From positions 1-7,782 of the forward strand of contig SFJG01000094.1 in assembly GCA_004555955.1 (NCBI GenBank): a stretch of DNA of 7,782 nt. Reading direction: 5' to 3'. Below the pieces are notes generated by a model, which searched no databases, had not been told where the DNA came from, and saw only the letters and a program-made list of their open reading frames with translations. Made by a program: the position numbers and the translations under genes. Source of the DNA: Bacteroidales bacterium (GTDB taxonomy: Bacteria; Bacteroidota; Bacteroidia; Bacteroidales; Muribaculaceae). Positions 7,138-7,782 of this stretch are shown in pieces (the first letter of the stretch is position 1; the number at the start of each line of letters is the position of its first letter).

Positions 7138-7186
7138 AGCCTATTTTGTAAATTTTTATCTATTTTTCTCGCTCAAAATCAAGGCT
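7138..7186 (+). terminator. Bulged hairpin after cca, possible operon 3' end
   Basis: AGCCT+ATTTTG (7138-7148) can pair with CAAAAT+AGGCT (7174-7186) over 11 bp, interrupted only by a 2-nt bulge (CA at 7180-7181), leaving a 25-nt A/T-rich loop. It begins 9 nt after the cca stop. No T-run follows (the next bases are ATTTC and then A8), so it is not a standard intrinsic terminator. It may protect the mRNA 3' end or be fortuitous in A/T-rich DNA. Confidence 0.3.
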
Positions 7187-7207
7187 ATTTCAAAAAAAAG
7201 TGCGATA

Positions 7208-7238
7208 TTTGCACTCGCAATTCGATTTTTTACATTTG
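7208..7238 (+). promoter_or_regulatory. Bacteroidota promoter for HU gene
   Basis: TTTG at 7208-7211 and TACATTTG at 7231-7238 are separated by 19 nt, matching the Bacteroidota primary promoter (TTTG, 19-21 nt, TAnnTTTG) at every fixed position. Transcription should start near 7243-7247, giving a leader of about 60 nt. The leader is rich in A and poor in structure, the feature that favours translation in this phylum in place of a Shine-Dalgarno. An inverted repeat overlaps the -7 element (see the separate entry). Confidence 0.85.
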
Positions 7239-7251
7239 TGTAACAAATCGA
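7222..7251. repeat. Inverted repeat spanning the HU promoter -7 element
   Basis: TCGATTT (7222-7228) and AAATCGA (7245-7251) are perfect 7-bp inverted copies with 16 nt between them, and the -7 element TACATTTG lies in the gap. A second, nested inverted repeat, ATTTGT/ACAAAT with a 3-nt centre, covers 7234-7248. Either could be an operator for a dimeric regulator, HU itself included, or form a hairpin at the start of the mRNA. In such A/T-rich DNA chance is also possible. Confidence 0.4.
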
Positions 7252-7306
7252 GATTGGATACGGAAAACAAACAACTATTATAATAAATAAAAAAATATAA
7301 TCAATT

Positions 7307-7579
7307 ATGACAAAAGCAGACATCGTCAATGAGATTGCAAAAACAACAGGAATAGACAAAGTCGCTGTTCTCGAAACAGTCGAAAAGTTTATGGATGTTG
7401 TTAAAGATTCTCTCGCCAATGGCGAAAATGTATATTTGCGCGGTTTCGGCTCATTCATTGTAAAGACCCGTTCGGAGAAAACAGCGCGTAATATTTCTAA
7501 GGGTACAACAATCATCATTCCGGAGCACAAAATCCCGGCATTCAAACCGGCTAAAGTGTTCATGGACGAGGTTAAATAA
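7307..7579 (+). CDS. HU-family DNA-binding protein
   Basis: The 90 residues equal the usual HU length. The N-terminal helix pair (about 1-38) forms the dimer body, GFGSF (46-50) is the conserved turn, and residues about 52-75 form the DNA-gripping beta arm, followed by the conserved PAFKPAK (77-83). HU dimers bend and compact DNA in the nucleoid. At the arm tip E. coli HU has R61-N62-P63, with the proline wedged into DNA; here it reads R61-N62-I63, so the wedge residue is isoleucine, which I recall as common in Bacteroidetes HU. The ATG at 7307 follows an A-rich leader of about 60 nt from its own promoter. The next gene starts 22 nt after its stop, so the two are likely co-transcribed. The HU-alpha/HU-beta distinction does not apply here. 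Confidence 0.95.
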   Translation: MTKADIVNEIAKTTGIDKVAVLETVEKFMDVVKDSLANGENVYLRGFGSFIVKTRSEKTARNISKGTTIIIPEHKIPAFKPAKVFMDEVK

Positions 7580-7601
7580 TAAACTTTAAAATATAAACAC
7601 T

Positions 7602-7691
7602 ATGCCAAGCGGAAAGAAAAGAAAAGGCCACAAGATGGCGACCCACAAACGCAAAAAAAGACTCAGAAAGAATCGTCATAAGAAGAAATAA
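7602..7691 (+). CDS. 29-residue basic COX24/AURKAIP1-like (bS22/mS38-type) ribosomal protein
   Basis: This tiny ORF encodes 29 residues (begins MPSGKKRKGHK), of which about 20 are Lys, Arg or His. It is missed by size cutoffs but looks real: it has its own ATG 22 nt after the HU stop, an A/T-rich leader, and a composition typical of ribosomal proteins. The part from HKMATHK to the end lines up by eye with the mycobacterial small-subunit protein bS22 and with the C-terminal segment of mitochondrial mS38 (AURKAIP1, yeast Cox24), following a pattern M-x3-K-x2-K-x-L-R-x2-R. Those proteins insert into rRNA near the decoding site of the small subunit. Bacteroidetes genomes carry such a gene, usually labelled as a COX24-domain protein. 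Binding to the 30S subunit here is inference. Confidence 0.8.
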   Translation: MPSGKKRKGHKMATHKRKKRLRKNRHKKK

Positions 7692-7713
7692 TTCTTTTTT
7701 GCGTGATTGAATA

Positions 7714-7768
7714 CACAAGAACAAACCCATAGTGTTGCTCGCGGGCTCACATCAAGTTTGTTCTTGTG
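7714..7768. repeat. Perfect 13-bp inverted repeat with 29-nt loop
   Basis: CACAAGAACAAAC (7714-7726) and GTTTGTTCTTGTG (7756-7768) are perfect inverted copies around a 29-nt, more GC-rich loop (7727-7755) that contains a smaller GTG/CAC pairing. No T-run follows, so it is not a simple terminator. It lies 22 nt after the small basic gene, and may be a structure in the leader of the next gene, part of a small RNA, or an mRNA 3' stabiliser. Confidence 0.7.
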
Positions 7769-7782
7769 CCATATTAATGGCA
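7767..7782. repeat. 6-bp inverted repeat at window end
   Basis: TGCCAT (7767-7772) and ATGGCA (7777-7782) are perfect inverted copies with ATTA between them, overlapping the last two bases of the preceding 13-bp repeat. What follows lies outside the window. If a T-run came next this would be a terminator; otherwise it could be an operator for the downstream gene. The overlap means this hairpin and the larger one compete at their shared bases. Confidence 0.4.

Noticed and set aside
7199..7215. AGTGC/GCACT hairpin preceded by A8, a possible minus-strand terminator
   Set aside because: Only 5 bp of stem, and no minus-strand gene lies nearby to need it; it overlaps the HU promoter -33 element.

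Overview
The window looks like core chromosome from a member of the Bacteroidales (Bacteroidota), probably close to Muribaculaceae or Porphyromonadaceae; the family-level placement is inference. Three things point there. Two sites match the Bacteroidota sigma-factor -7 consensus TAnnTTTG, and start codons follow A/T-rich leaders without a Shine-Dalgarno sequence. The gene set is typical of the phylum: gldH, a PSP1-family RicT with an added N-terminal cysteine pair, and HU followed by a 29-codon COX24-like gene. All genes lie on the + strand. I see no mobile element, CRISPR array, tRNA or rRNA.

Layout. Positions 1-30 hold a promoter -7 element. Positions 31-324 encode a small coiled-coil protein of the type usually found just upstream of the division gene zapA. 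No intact zapA follows: an 8-bp-overlapping 21-codon frame (317-382) is all that occupies its place. Positions 325-507 are non-coding, fold into hairpins and end in a strong intrinsic terminator. This is a candidate small RNA, possibly 6S RNA, judged from position and architecture only.

Positions 533-7128 form one compact six-gene operon: rny (RNase Y), ricT (PSP1/iron-sulfur regulator of RNase Y), gldH (lipoprotein), a HAD phosphatase, an M24 metallopeptidase and a CCA-adding/poly(A)-type nucleotidyltransferase. Spacings run from an 11-nt gap to a 14-nt overlap, and the last two junctions are ATGA overlaps. Three of the six genes concern RNA decay or tRNA maturation. In Bacillus subtilis RicT acts on RNase Y, so their adjacency makes functional sense.

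Positions 7129-7306 are an intergenic control region with a near-perfect Bacteroidota promoter (TTTG, 19 nt, TACATTTG) overlapped by an inverted repeat. It drives an HU gene (7307-7579) and a 29-codon, very basic gene (7602-7691) resembling the COX24/AURKAIP1/bS22 small-subunit ribosomal family. The window closes with a perfect 13-bp inverted repeat and a second 6-bp one, probably in the leader or 3' region of whatever follows.

I found no clearly unprecedented system. The most useful leads are the lost zapA with a candidate small RNA in its place, the RNase Y-RicT pair with RicT's basic glutamine-rich tail, the tiny ribosomal-type gene, and the structured DNA or RNA at the HU promoter and at the window end.
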